A DNA stretch of 64,000 nt from Phorcus lineatus (Eukaryota; Mollusca; Gastropoda; Trochida; Trochidae): contig OV121096.1 of the NCBI GenBank assembly GCA_921293015.1, positions 12,527,000 to 12,590,999 of the forward strand. Reading direction: 5' to 3'. Positions 49,901 through 59,214 of the stretch are shown here, in pieces. The position numbers and the translations under genes are program-made. Each line of letters begins with the position of its first letter. Position 1 is the stretch's first letter. The notes under the pieces were generated by a model. The model was given only the letters and a program-made list of their open reading frames with translations, was not told where the DNA came from and made no database searches.

Positions 49901-51295
49901 ACTAATTAGCGTACCGATGCCAGACTGCCCAAGGGAGAATTAGTTCTGGCTAAAAATCCCGTTATGTCGGAGCATCCTCGGGGTACCCCCAACCATCTTT
50001 CGCGGCGTATATCTTTTGAACAGGGTGACATTTTCTAACAATCTTTTATCATCATAAAGAAGAATAAATTGTCTACAATTCCATATATAATACATGTATG
50101 CGCGCTAAGTATTAGGGATTTTATTCAGCCGGATATAAAGACAATCTTTAGATAATTGTAGAAATCTAACTAGAGGTCGCATTGTAAAAAAATATATATC
50201 ATCGTAAAGAGGAATAATGTATCTTCAATTCCATATAAAAAAATTAATTGTGCGATTATATTTAAGGATTTTGCGTAACTCTAAATAAAGACAATCTTCA
50301 TATTGCAATAGAAACCGTTCTAGGTAAGATAAAAATTTCATTCAAAGTTTCGGATAAAGATCGTTCATTTGTGTACGGGATTGGCGGGCTACTTTTGTAT
50401 CGAACGGTCAGTTTCACCCGTAATCCGCCATGGGAATACACCATTTATCGAAAAAACAGCCGCGACTCGCGGTGCGAAATAATTCAGCCACAGGGGCTAA
50501 TTGCGTTATTAGCGTAGCGAGGCGAGTGCTGGAAAATTCAGCCACGGGGGCAAAACTGGTCAAAATAATATTCAGCAACTTGAGGGTTAAGCTGTTATTC
50601 AGGAAGATATTCTAATATTTTTTATATTTTATATTTTTAGAACTTGATTTCATTGATTCAAGTTTCCTTAAATTTAGTTGAGTAACTACGGTAATTACCA
50701 AATTTTTTTAATAAATGTTACAAAGTTAACAGAGTATGATTTTTCCCAATGGGAAAAAACAATAACTTTTAATTAAGATTACATTAGCTTTGTCAGTCAG
50801 ATCTGCTAAATACTTTTTATTATCATTGAAAATATTATAGGGGATATAATGCTGTAATTTTTGGAAAGTGTTCTCAAGGCATTCCTCAAGGAACACAGTG
50901 CATTATGTGCAATGCCATTTTTGCTATTTTCCACTATTATATATACTATAACCATCCTAAATTTCTTAAACTATGAACATTATCTCTTAGTAAAAAAATA
51001 CAAAAAATAATTGCATACCCTTTGTTTCATAGCCTTTCAGAGTCTCTGCATCAGTCTTGGATGAGCTACCACAGACGTCCGAGGACAGGGGTTGGAGGTG
51101 GTCATCGATCTTCTCTGCGACTGAGTTTAGGTTTTCCTGGGCGAGCTTGAAGAACTGGCAGCACTCCTCAAAGTCAACGGAACTAAGCTCCTTGTGGAGG
51201 GCTTTCTGCTGGTCCGGTGTCAGAGTATCCCAGAACTGGAGCAGGTGCTCCTGCCCGTACTGACTCAGTTTGCCTTTCAGTGCACTCACGTCCAT
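31907..51295 (-). CDS. UAP1: UDP-N-acetylhexosamine pyrophosphorylase
   Basis: Ten coding exons (51295-51019, 43396-43192, 42323-42148, 41770-41598, 41155-40962, 36002-35859, 34415-34248, 33322-33293, 32899-32848, 32002-31907) total 1515 nt, 504 residues; human AGX1 has 505. All introns are GT-AG and all phases close. The cytosolic enzyme makes UDP-GlcNAc (and UDP-GalNAc) from UTP and the hexosamine 1-phosphate, feeding glycosylation, GPI anchors and chitin. The start [18 protein letters not shown] aligns with the human N-terminus. Nucleotide-binding signature [12 protein letters not shown]...[11 protein letters not shown] is at about 105-128. Further conserved blocks are [72 protein letters not shown] and [12 protein letters not shown]. 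An acceptor (CATGCAG) 25 nt before the ATG shows the 5' UTR is spliced. The piggyBac lies in intron 1 and the minisatellite in intron 5. Confidence 0.96.
33293..33322 (-). CDS. UAP1: UAP1 exon 8, a 30-nt microexon at the AGX1/AGX2 splice-variant position
   Basis: This exon adds ten residues (about [10 protein letters not shown]) between exon 7 and the conserved CEISPL block of exon 9. It has good splice sites (TTGCAG and GTAATC on minus). Both flanking introns are in the same phase, so skipping it keeps the frame and gives a 494-residue form. Human UAP1 also varies here: AGX2 has 17 extra residues relative to AGX1 just before this block. Alternative use in this species is inferred, not shown. 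Confidence 0.7.
36049..40742. repeat. Minisatellite, 68-bp unit, 68 units in exact register plus one decayed unit
   Basis: The unit begins ACATGATTTGAGAAGCAACT and continues with GAGGACTCAATAGAGCTCTT and GAGGGAAGTGGGGTTGATGA. From the first (36049) to the last regular unit start (40673) is 4624 bp, exactly 68 x 68, so no indels have accumulated. Units differ at a few two-state sites (A/G at 13, A/T at 24, A/G at 34, G/A at 44 and 54, A/G at 61, G/T at 65). Edge units carry private variants such as GGGGTCGG, and the last unit (40673-40742, 70 bp) is decayed. The unit is not a multiple of three and is not coding. Each regular unit has GAGCTC. The array makes up about 95% of UAP1 intron 5 (36003-40961). 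Confidence 0.97.
43397..45037. other. UAP1 intron 1, downstream part
   Basis: This is intronic sequence between UAP1 exon 2 and the piggyBac insertion. No exon, RNA gene or clear repeat was recognised. The other UAP1 introns outside the minisatellite (32003-32847, 32900-33292, 33323-34247, 34416-35858, 41156-41597, 41771-42147, 42324-43191) are likewise without recognised features, apart from a short GA-repeat near 42540-42556. Confidence 0.5.
45580..46150 (+). repeat. Left subterminal repeat array of the piggyBac
   Basis: About three degenerate units share ATAGAGAAAAAGATTGTCTT-type sequence, then TTAATTCCATGTA.AATGTG and TACATGCGC.A, then AATAAAGAT..CGCAAGTGCCGC. They are in the same orientation as the units on the right side (48960-50300), so they are direct rather than inverted subterminal repeats. 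Confidence 0.65.
46831..48825 (+). CDS. PiggyBac transposase, full length and open
   Basis: The protein has 664 residues. The N-terminus is basic then strongly acidic with an Asp-Ser run (about 42-58). The DDE_Tnp_1_7-type catalytic core carries the three expected aspartates: D287 in [13 protein letters not shown]366 in [10 protein letters not shown] and D473 in [11 protein letters not shown]. Their spacings (79 and 107) are close to moth piggyBac (D268, D346, D447). The C-terminal Cys-rich zinc-binding domain is intact (MCVVC, YECSEC, CAAPCF, YH). It cuts and pastes the element at TTAA without leaving a footprint. A strong acceptor (TTTACAG, ending 46817) just before the ATG and a good donor CAG|GTATGT at 46289/46290 suggest a 5' UTR intron (46290-46817). 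The ATG at 46831 fits the expected start. AATAAA follows at 48928-48933. No frameshift or stop is present. Confidence 0.95.
   Translation: MPKARRPRTRSWEGPSTSSDDDFINEVHADEASDMESTDESDSDSDSDSDGESDIDSDVEIRNIARHILAATGETATTGTSTEEEFSGFDEQYNEMDTHFDDRDNFMERWTEGPRPRGRVDLQFTGNTGLGRFIELPDNPQPVDYFGLFFHEDDYGSMAAETNRYFHQQVDDTVLKPCSRLRQWYDTNAEEMKVFVAMTIAMSLVVQRNFSEYWSSSDVTSTPFFAKCMPRDRFWLLLTYLHLNDNNQMPGRNTPQFSPINKLGYLYKRIVHRFSRIYKPHQTICVDEGLVPWKGHLSFKVYNPDKPKKYGIKAYMLCDSTNGYVCKFELYTGKTNESVSVGGKTYDLVMDLVKDYAGKGYHVFMDNFYSSVALYINLWEMGTGATGTLRGNRKGIPEKLKKAQKKQKKGDMMIYHNQDLLVVRYEDRKSVLLMSTVEDTEIVETGKKNRVTGEANTRPSIVHEYNKYMGGVDRADQMLSYTPFKMKTLKWWKRVWFHVLNVAMLNSYILYKEFSKDKTLKTSRQFRKDIVQHMITFADTEKVPSLRRRPRGRPSTSDESVLRLHGRHFPSKIQPVGKKKRLSRMCVVCSKAKRELFRRAVEESNEPVRKKKRVGKESSYECSECNVALCAAPCFRIYHTSQDCTKAYISLMSEKENEGDTQED
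48928..48933 (+). terminator. Polyadenylation signal of the piggyBac transposase
   Basis: AATAAA lies about 100 bp after the transposase stop codon, followed by a T-run. It is the expected position for the 3' end of the transposase mRNA. Confidence 0.6.
48960..50300 (+). repeat. Right subterminal repeat array of the piggyBac
   Basis: Several imperfect units follow each other with a period of about 198 bp between 49200 and 49740. Each contains GTTCATATCTCCCGAACTA or a variant, a T-rich stretch, TTTAATTCCATGTATAAT.TG, ATGTGCGCA, AATAA and TGCGAC..ATGTCGCAAA. Older, more diverged units flank them (about 49020-49190 and 49985-50300). The piece at 49770-49985 is GC-rich and different, with inverted GGGGGT.CCCCG motifs and a near-palindrome at 49898-49915. 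Confidence 0.7.
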
Positions 51296-54200
51296 CTTGG
51301 TCTCGCCGGCCTTCGTCTGCATGGAAGAATTGGTTTGAATAATAGCTATATCAATCAACACCAATAATTGCCATAAATCATTTTGGCTTTCAGAACGATG
51401 TTGACAAAATTAAAATTTACAAGAAACATGCACTATGACTGATTGTTCAATACATGATCTGACCACGATTTCGTCACCTTGGTGACAGCAACGTAAAATT
51501 TTAGGATTTAGCAAACATTTAACATGCCATGATCAGTTACTTCCATTGGACAAGGCTCTAGATAGACCTAATGACCTATTGTAGTTAAAGATGGAATGTT
51601 GCAAATGCAACTCATCTTTAATCAATAAGATATATTCACAGGCCATTTAGAGTCAGTCAAGTGCTGGGAGTCCCATTTGTGTTATGATTACTGAGGTAGC
51701 AAAAAGGTGGATACATAATCTCACGAATTGTCAAGTTACCTTTGCTAAATACCACTACAATGATGAGTTTACCTTCCTAATCAGGACTAGTCAGACATGT
51801 GGCATATCCAGTCAATATGGCCACAGATCAATACACTCATCAATAATTACAACTACTATGAACAGCAGTTCATCAGCCGACCACTGTTCAATCACTATGT
51901 GCCAGGTGCTTCTCAAATCATTCTCATTGTAGAGGAAACTTGACAAGTTTAAATAAGTTCCAAGAGACAGATAAATCAAATGCCTTTATGCCTATTTTTG
52001 ACATATTTTCTAGGGTTCCAGAACTATGATATTGAACGCGTCCCGCCCCATTATACTTTCAATGTCAGCAAAAAATCTCATGGGCAATTTTCCTAAGATT
52101 GTTAAACTTACATAAACATTCAATGTTTTATGATAACGCAAGTTAATAAATAGATTTGGTAAAGCTCATTACAGGTGTAAAATGACAAAGCCTACACAAA
52201 ACCAGGGTAAGTGACATTTGTTTTACTTGCTTTGTAGCATGTGAACATTAAACAAGGGAAGACATGGGATTGTTTTATTCAGATAAACAATGAAAAAAAG
52301 ACTCTTTCAAAACTAAAATCTAACTTTCTAAACTTTTTCATGAAACATTATTGACAAATACATATTTCAATTTTCCTGAGGTTACCAATTGCTGATGTTC
52401 TGTCAATGATGGTAAAGAGGTTGAGAAGTGTTAGAGCACTACAAACGGCAGATAGTGATCCCATTACAAGAATCGCCGCTCAAGATCAGACCAGTACAAT
52501 ACTCCATTAGTTGCTGACCCATAACACTACCTCCTTAACCCACAAACCAGACCTAGATCTCTGTGAACCACATACACTTGATGTATAGGCACTTGTAACC
52601 CATAAAATGTTTCAAACAGATATCCCCTAAGCATGTGAAATGAGCTTGAAAATTTTACCTCGTAAATTTGGATAACAGCACTGTTGATGTGCTTCAAGAT
52701 GGGGATTTTTTTTTGGTAGGCGACAATTTAACTTAAATCTCAAAAGGCAACAGTAAAAGTTATGATATATTGATGCTGATACAGTCTTAAAGAAATGCAA
52801 CCTGAGTGCTATCATAAAAATGTTTTAAGCAATTGTTGATTGATTAAGATTGATTATTGTTACATGATTGTTAAAAGCAACTACACCTTGATTCATAATG
52901 CCACATCTGAGCTTTCAAATAGCTTAGTTTCAAGCCATGTCGTACATGGCCAGTAGACAACATGTATATCAGTAGGTGGAGGTATGTAGATGCTGCCTAA
53001 TGCATGCCCATTCCAGTGTTATTAGCAACCCTCCCAGGTATAGGAAGGAGGTTATCTGTGCTATCTTCACTTATTACCACCCACACACAATCTGCACCGC
53101 TCTTTACTGTCCAGAGAAAAATGTCTATGAAATATTATATTTTCTAAAAATAAATATTTTATTTTTCTTGACATGCATTTTCTTTCATATGTATATTAAG
53201 ATAGCTATAGATTTGCTGTTGAGAATTCTAAACTGTATAAAAGCCTCATTGATGATAAACAGATGTTGTAGAGCTACTGCGGAGGACCTGAGTTTGTGAT
53301 TTACGCCTATGTTAAATGGCACACCCACTGTAAATTAACTTTGTAAGAAGTGCGAGTTACACAAGGAGTATGTTACACATTTATCACATTCACAAGATGA
53401 CATTGCTGTTGGAGAACTTGACGCTTCCAGGCTACTTATCTACTCATTTTATGTTATATCTTGATAAAGGCATAATAAGTGTCCATAGTGTTCACCTTCA
53501 CTGCTAAGTATGGCCTTCCTCTGTTCACTCAACCTGATCTGGGGTATTCTCAATAGGGAAGTTTTCACAGCAATTACAGATAAGATATGGATGAAAAGTC
53601 TTTAATCTTATCTGTGTCATAAGTGATCAGTGTTTGAAATGTTCACATATCTTATCTTTCTGTTGGATACTTATATAATACAATGTCTACAAGTGGTTTA
53701 CCTACTACACTGCTTCAATCATGTTCTTGATAATCTAAGAATAAAAACAATTGTTCCTCAAGACATTTGGATTTTTTTGTTAGCAAAAGACAATATTGAA
53801 CAGGGACGACATGTAATCAGACAAAAGTGAAGTTGTTAATACATGAGATCAAAGTTGAAAGTGTTATGAAAACTCATATATGTGCTTTAGGCTATTTCTC
53901 AAGCTTTCATGAATATATACATATGGACATGTACAGGTGGCTTCAAGGTGGGATGTCTGACTTGAATTCAGTACACTCAGTCAGTGGACTGTTTTATCAC
54001 CAAACCTGATAAACTTAAATGCAAACATTTTGATGCTAAATGAATTGACTAATTGACTGTGGTTGTTTTGAAAGGTATGCAAGTGAAACATTATCTATAA
54101 AATCATTGAACCAATGACTAAATGAAAAAAATCACCTGACCTTTTTTGGAGCTCTGACAATATATATTAGTATCGTGAATAGTGGTATGTGATACGTTTT

Positions 54201-57200
54201 TAAATACGTGATGGTGATATGGTCTCTGTATCGTGATACATATTGTTGATTTATGATAAGAAAATTAATTGGTAAAAAATCAAGGTGCCTGAATTTTATG
54301 GAGCATCAATAATCTTTTCTTTCACAACACTGATATTTTGGAATTTTTCATACTTTTATCTATACATGTATAAAACAATATACTGAGATCAGAATAAGAG
54401 AGTGACAGTTTCAACTGCCATGTGAATATCAATGAACCTGCCAGTGAATTACCCATGATTGTTGACCATGACAATTCCAATTGCCATACGAAACAGAGTG
54501 TTAATGAATGGTAGTGAATGGTAGTGATGGTAGTGAATGACTGGGAGCTACCAGGAAGCTACCAGGAAGTGGGAGAGAGACCTAATCAGCTGGCACGATG
54601 ACATAGAAGCATGTGCACTCTATCTTTAAACGCTTTATCGAGAAACCGCTCTCTAGATTGTAGCTGCAGTAGGCCAGTGTGGATTTAACATTCACCTTAT
54701 ACATGATGTCTTATTCATTTGATCAAACTTGATAAACTTGGAGTTGTTTGTACTTATCAGTGAAAGGTTATCTTACAGACCATGATCTTAGACTAGAACA
54801 GTTGACAGTAAGTAACTGGGGGTGCCTGATCAAGGAAGTGCACTGACTTTTCAAAAAGGTAAATCATTGGCTAATGATATATCAATACATTTCATTCCTA
54901 TAAATAAACAATTGGGAACAAGACAAAACAGCTTGATCTAGGAAGTGATTTATTCTACTTATCCATAAAGGCCATATTGATAAATTTCAACCCATCTACA
55001 AAAAACTTGACAGTAAAGCCATGATAGCTCAATCTTACACTCTTCACAAGACAGTGCATGCAACTACTCTGACAGATCGTCACCAAGGAAGTGATATTTG
55101 ATGATATTTGATGATCAATCACTTACATTGGATGAACATAATTGTTTTCAACTGCCTACTCACCGCCGGCTTGAATTTGATAACCATAAGTCATATTGAT
55201 TGTTTTCTTTGAGTAGTTTTTTTTAGAATAATATTTCAAATAAGAAGAAGTTTCATGTTTTATAATTACTCAATTAAATTAACTTCAACACAAAATTACC
55301 TTCCATTTTGAGATCAACATAAATGTGTCATTCAATTTTCTTAACAGGTATTTATGGAAAATTCAAATAAACATTTAAATCTTTGCTTATGGGCGACAAA
55401 ATAAGCTTATACATTACGTCCCTCTTAAAAGTCAATGAATGAAAATTCACAAAATTGGGTAATAGATTTTCCTTAATAAAATGATGTCTATTTCATGTGC
55501 ATTTTCAATGTCTCAAAAGTGTCAAGACTTGCAAATTATCGGTGACAGATAAGCTAGCATGTCAAGTGTTTTCTAAAAATCTCACAGACAGGCAAAAAAA
55601 AAGGTATGTTACAAAGTTCAATGTTACACAACCGCTCCAAAGATAAGTTCAGTCTCACTATGAGATAATGAGGTCTCAAATCAAATGGAGATTGCATTGT
55701 ATAGAGAAAGGAGCATCAAAATAATATTAGAATTGCAAATAACTTGTTTTAAAACATTTGAATGCATTCTTTTAAATTATACAAATTCTTGCAACTTATT
55801 CACATTTAAAAAAATAATAGTTTAAAATATCATACAATATTTACTCAGTTGTCATTTATTCAGTGTCTTAGACTAATCCAAAGAACAAAATAATCTGATC
55901 TCATACTGGAGATCAGTTTGAAAAAGTATTCAATATTAGCATTGTGATTTATAAATTTCAATTTCAACAAAGTTTAATTTCTATATTTAGAAAAAAATCA
56001 TCTAACCATACATATTTTTCTGACATGCATACATCACGCCAGAAAAATACTGAAGTCAGATAAAAACTTGTGTCAGTAATTACAATAGATACCATTACAC
56101 ACACACATATATACAAAACTATGTGCGGTCAACTGCATTATGATCTTTTCAATATTCACATATTTTAAATGTAGGTTGTTTTAGTGGTAAAACTAATATT
56201 TGTAAAAATTCTACTCATTCTGTCAACTGTCATGCTTTCTTCTTTACTCAGTGTTATCAATCAAATAGTTGACTGTCAAATGTCATTATAAATAAAACAT
56301 TATTTGGTGTGAATTAAGATGAATCTTTTCCTTATTTTAATGTTCCAATCTTTTAGTTCCAGCTGTTTCAATACACCATCAAGAAGAAATATATATTCAA
56401 ATGCCAAAAGCATACATTCAGGGCTCCAGATAGGATGTGTATCTGCGTAAATTATGCACACGGATTTCAGAAAAATTAAATCAATGAGTGACAGATAGCA
56501 CAACTTTCCCAGCATACGAGTCAGATATTTGTTAACATGAGTGATCATGACTTGTGAAAATAAAATTTCATTTGTACATATCTGATCTTTACATCTCGAA
56601 TAGTAGCCAACTTGATGCCAACCTGAATGGAAACAAAGATTACCTATTTTATATTCCATTCAAGAGAAATCTCTCATTAATTAAATGATTAAACATGTGG
56701 AAAATATAATCAACGACTACCATCGAAAAAGATGTTAATTTGGAATGAGGATCTGAAAACGATAAACCCTGAAATACTCCTGATTCTTTTCATGTTGTAT
56801 TTTTACACCTAAATTTTTATTTTGAGGAGTGAATTACCCCTGAGTCCAAATAATTATCTGGTGCCCTGATACATTATGAAAATTATTTAAGATTTAAATT
56901 TAAAAGTTTGTGTAAGTTCAATGTGGCCTTTGTTGACAAACAAAATGTATCTTTCAAACAACCCCGAACTAAATATTCAATAGCTGCCAAAAAATGAAAT
57001 TATTTGTGAGGACATATGTTATTGAGACAAAATAAGAATATTTTACCTTATACGGGTAATCAGAGGGAAGTCCTTGGTTAACTAAGTGCACCATTGCAAT
57101 GTTTCCCAGAGATTAATGAGGTGAAAGATGAACCTAACTGACACCTCAAGAATCGGTCTGAGCTAAAAGCCTTCAATCATGGAGTGACATAAAAGAAATG

Positions 57201-58430
57201 TTTCATTATGCATATATAGGAGTGATAAGAGCTACAACAACCAATAACTGTCACATAAACCATGCCCCAAGCTAAATAGCTTTATACCAATGTGTTATAA
57301 CCTCTGGGTAAAAAAGCATAAGGACTTTATGCTTAAGGGGCAGTCAAAGGGGCAATATTGCAAAACTGATTAAATCTTAATTACACATGAAAAGTTATTT
57401 GGAGTGTTGGCAATCAAGACCTGCAAAAATATGAAGTAAATGAATTCTTGTCTGTAGAAAAATCTTATCTGAAACTAATACCAGTTTGACTGAAGTTATA
57501 TATATACGCATGATTTACAACCCTTGAAATTGGAGATTTATGTACACATAATAAATGCAAGTTTGCTAACAACATAGCGTTTGCTTTTTATCAAATAGCT
57601 TTATTTTTCCAAAATCACAGATGGCTTTTGTAAAATATTTATGATTTGAAAATGTACGTATCATATCAACATTGTTGCTAATTCTACTTGATCACTCATA
57701 TACTGAATTCTACAGATCTAATTAAAATATGGAAGTTTTAACACATTTTGCCCATAACAATTTCAAGTATCTTATTGGTGTTACTTAAAAGGAGAAAAAC
57801 TACCTATTATCATTCATTAAGATTTCAATAATGCAGAAAATGAGTTGTTTACACATAATCTTGAAAAGATAAAATAAATACCTACAAGTTTGCTTTAACA
57901 ACATACAGTTTTTGATAATTTGATTTCTGCCTGTTTACACATCATCTAAAAACCTACATGATGAAACTCTCATAAATTTATTTAATTTTTTAACAAAATA
58001 TCCAAGATGACATTTACAGGTTAAATATTAATAAATATAAAACATCCCATATCATTTAAAAGGTACAACTTCCAAGTTCCATTCAACTACTTAAAGATTG
58101 GTATAGGTCTACTGATGCAGCCATTTCTTACTCTTCATTAGGAACCTATAGAGAAACTTACTTCGTAACATGCAATTTTATGACCTACAGTTACCATCAG
58201 AAATTTGAATACAGGTATTAAACATTTTTTACCTTTAAAAGGAATTGTTGCCTTAAAAATGCTCATGTAACAACTCTTGGCAACTAAAGATTCATTTAAA
58301 AATTCTTACCTTTGTAAAGCAATAATTGCCTATGTTGGACTAACAATCTACAAGGAGATATGGCAGGTAGGAACCAAGTAAGTGCAGGTGAAAGTCAGAG
58401 TAAGTGGGGAGGTATCGGACGGTACAAGAT
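51296..58430. other. UAP1 upstream region, probably 5' UTR intron; no gene seen
   Basis: The acceptor 25 nt before the UAP1 ATG means at least one non-coding exon lies further up, beyond 51320. I could not place it. A donor-like CAAAG|GTAAGA on minus at 58310/58309 is one candidate. The stretch is AT-rich, with short local duplications (for example AATGGTAGTGAATGGTAGTG near 54507-54530) and no recognisable coding exon. Confidence 0.4.
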
Positions 58431-58440
58431 TCTAGTCGTG

Positions 58441-58474
58441 AGGTCACCGCAGGTCACAGGTGCCTGTGATGTCA
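58441..58474. promoter_or_regulatory. Candidate regulatory cluster: DR4 nuclear-receptor element and CRE-like site
   Basis: Two perfect AGGTCA half-sites (58441-58446 and 58451-58456) are separated by four bases, a DR4 element of the type bound by LXR/TR-class receptors. A CRE-like TGATGTCA follows at 58467-58474. The surrounding 150 bp is less AT-rich than its flanks, and a donor-like site lies 130 bp further on minus. It could mark the UAP1 promoter, but nothing proves this. Confidence 0.35.
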
Positions 58475-59039
58475 CGATGGTACGGGATTTACAACAGATT
58501 ACCAAGTGATCAAACATGCAAGTGTGACGATCGCTCGATTCTCCCGTTTGTACCTTAAACACAGACCGGTGAGAGGTCCGTATCATGTCAACAGTCGCTC
58601 AGCAAGAATGTCGAGTCAAATGGCAAATATGTATCTCTCTTCTGACCAATCTCTGCCGACGCAATATATATCCAACATATATTTGTTACATTGCAGAAGA
58701 TATTACTTACATTTTCATGTGAAATATTTTTACTTAATGAGGGCTGTGGACAGACTCTTCATAAGGGATGAAGCATCTGATTGAAAAATGTCTCTTTTAT
58801 AGCACTGATGGAATTCTAAATCTAGAACCGAGAACACAAATATTTCCTTCAGTTTATACCCCTATATATTCATGTCATGAATTCATTAATCAATATAATA
58901 TGACTGGTCTTGGTCAAATGGTTTCTACATTTAAAAAAAATAACCCTTTACATGTGATTGCAGCTATCTTTAAGGTCAAGTAAGTATAAACGAAATAATA
59001 TCATGTTGTGGTCATTTTAAAACATTTTTGTATCTCCCT

Positions 59040-59214
59040 CAGGGATTGGGAAAGGCAGGGGCCATTGGCCATTTTGCACATCAGATGAAAAAATGGCCCA
59101 TTCAAATTTGGAATGTTACCATTGCTACTAAGGGGAATGGCCCATTCAAAATTCTGAAAATTACTAAAAGCTCTATATATGGCCCATTATAATAGGTATC
59201 TTTCCCAATCCCTG
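59040..59214. mobile_element. MITE with CAGGGATTGGGAAAG terminal repeats, copy 2
   Basis: A 175-bp copy of the 4501-4676 element in reverse orientation, with both terminal repeats CAGGGATTGGGAAAG and TTTCCCAATCCCTG. It is flanked by CTCCCT on both sides, again a 6-bp target duplication. Internal GGCCCATTCAAA motifs are conserved; the two copies differ by scattered substitutions. Confidence 0.8.

Larger units (their letters stand above)
45042..50586 (+). mobile_element. Complete piggyBac transposon in UAP1 intron 1
   Basis: The element is flanked by TTAA on both sides (45038-45041 and 50587-50590), the hallmark piggyBac target duplication. Terminal inverted repeats start CCCTTAAGATGCGG on the left and CCCTCAAGTTGCTG on the right read on minus (11 of 14 identical). 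It is 5545 bp, about twice the length of the moth piggyBac (about 2.5 kb). The extra length is in large subterminal regions of repeated units. The transposase reads on +, opposite to the host UAP1 gene. Open coding sequence, intact termini and intact target site indicate a young and possibly active copy. Confidence 0.93.

Noticed and set aside
54160-54260. Possible hAT-like MITE with TATCGTGATAC motifs
   Set aside because: No convincing inverted ends or target duplication could be fixed.
58268-58600. First non-coding exon of UAP1
   Set aside because: Only a donor-like site and regulatory motifs support it; many equally good donor-like sites exist in the 7 kb between, so it is not annotated as an exon.
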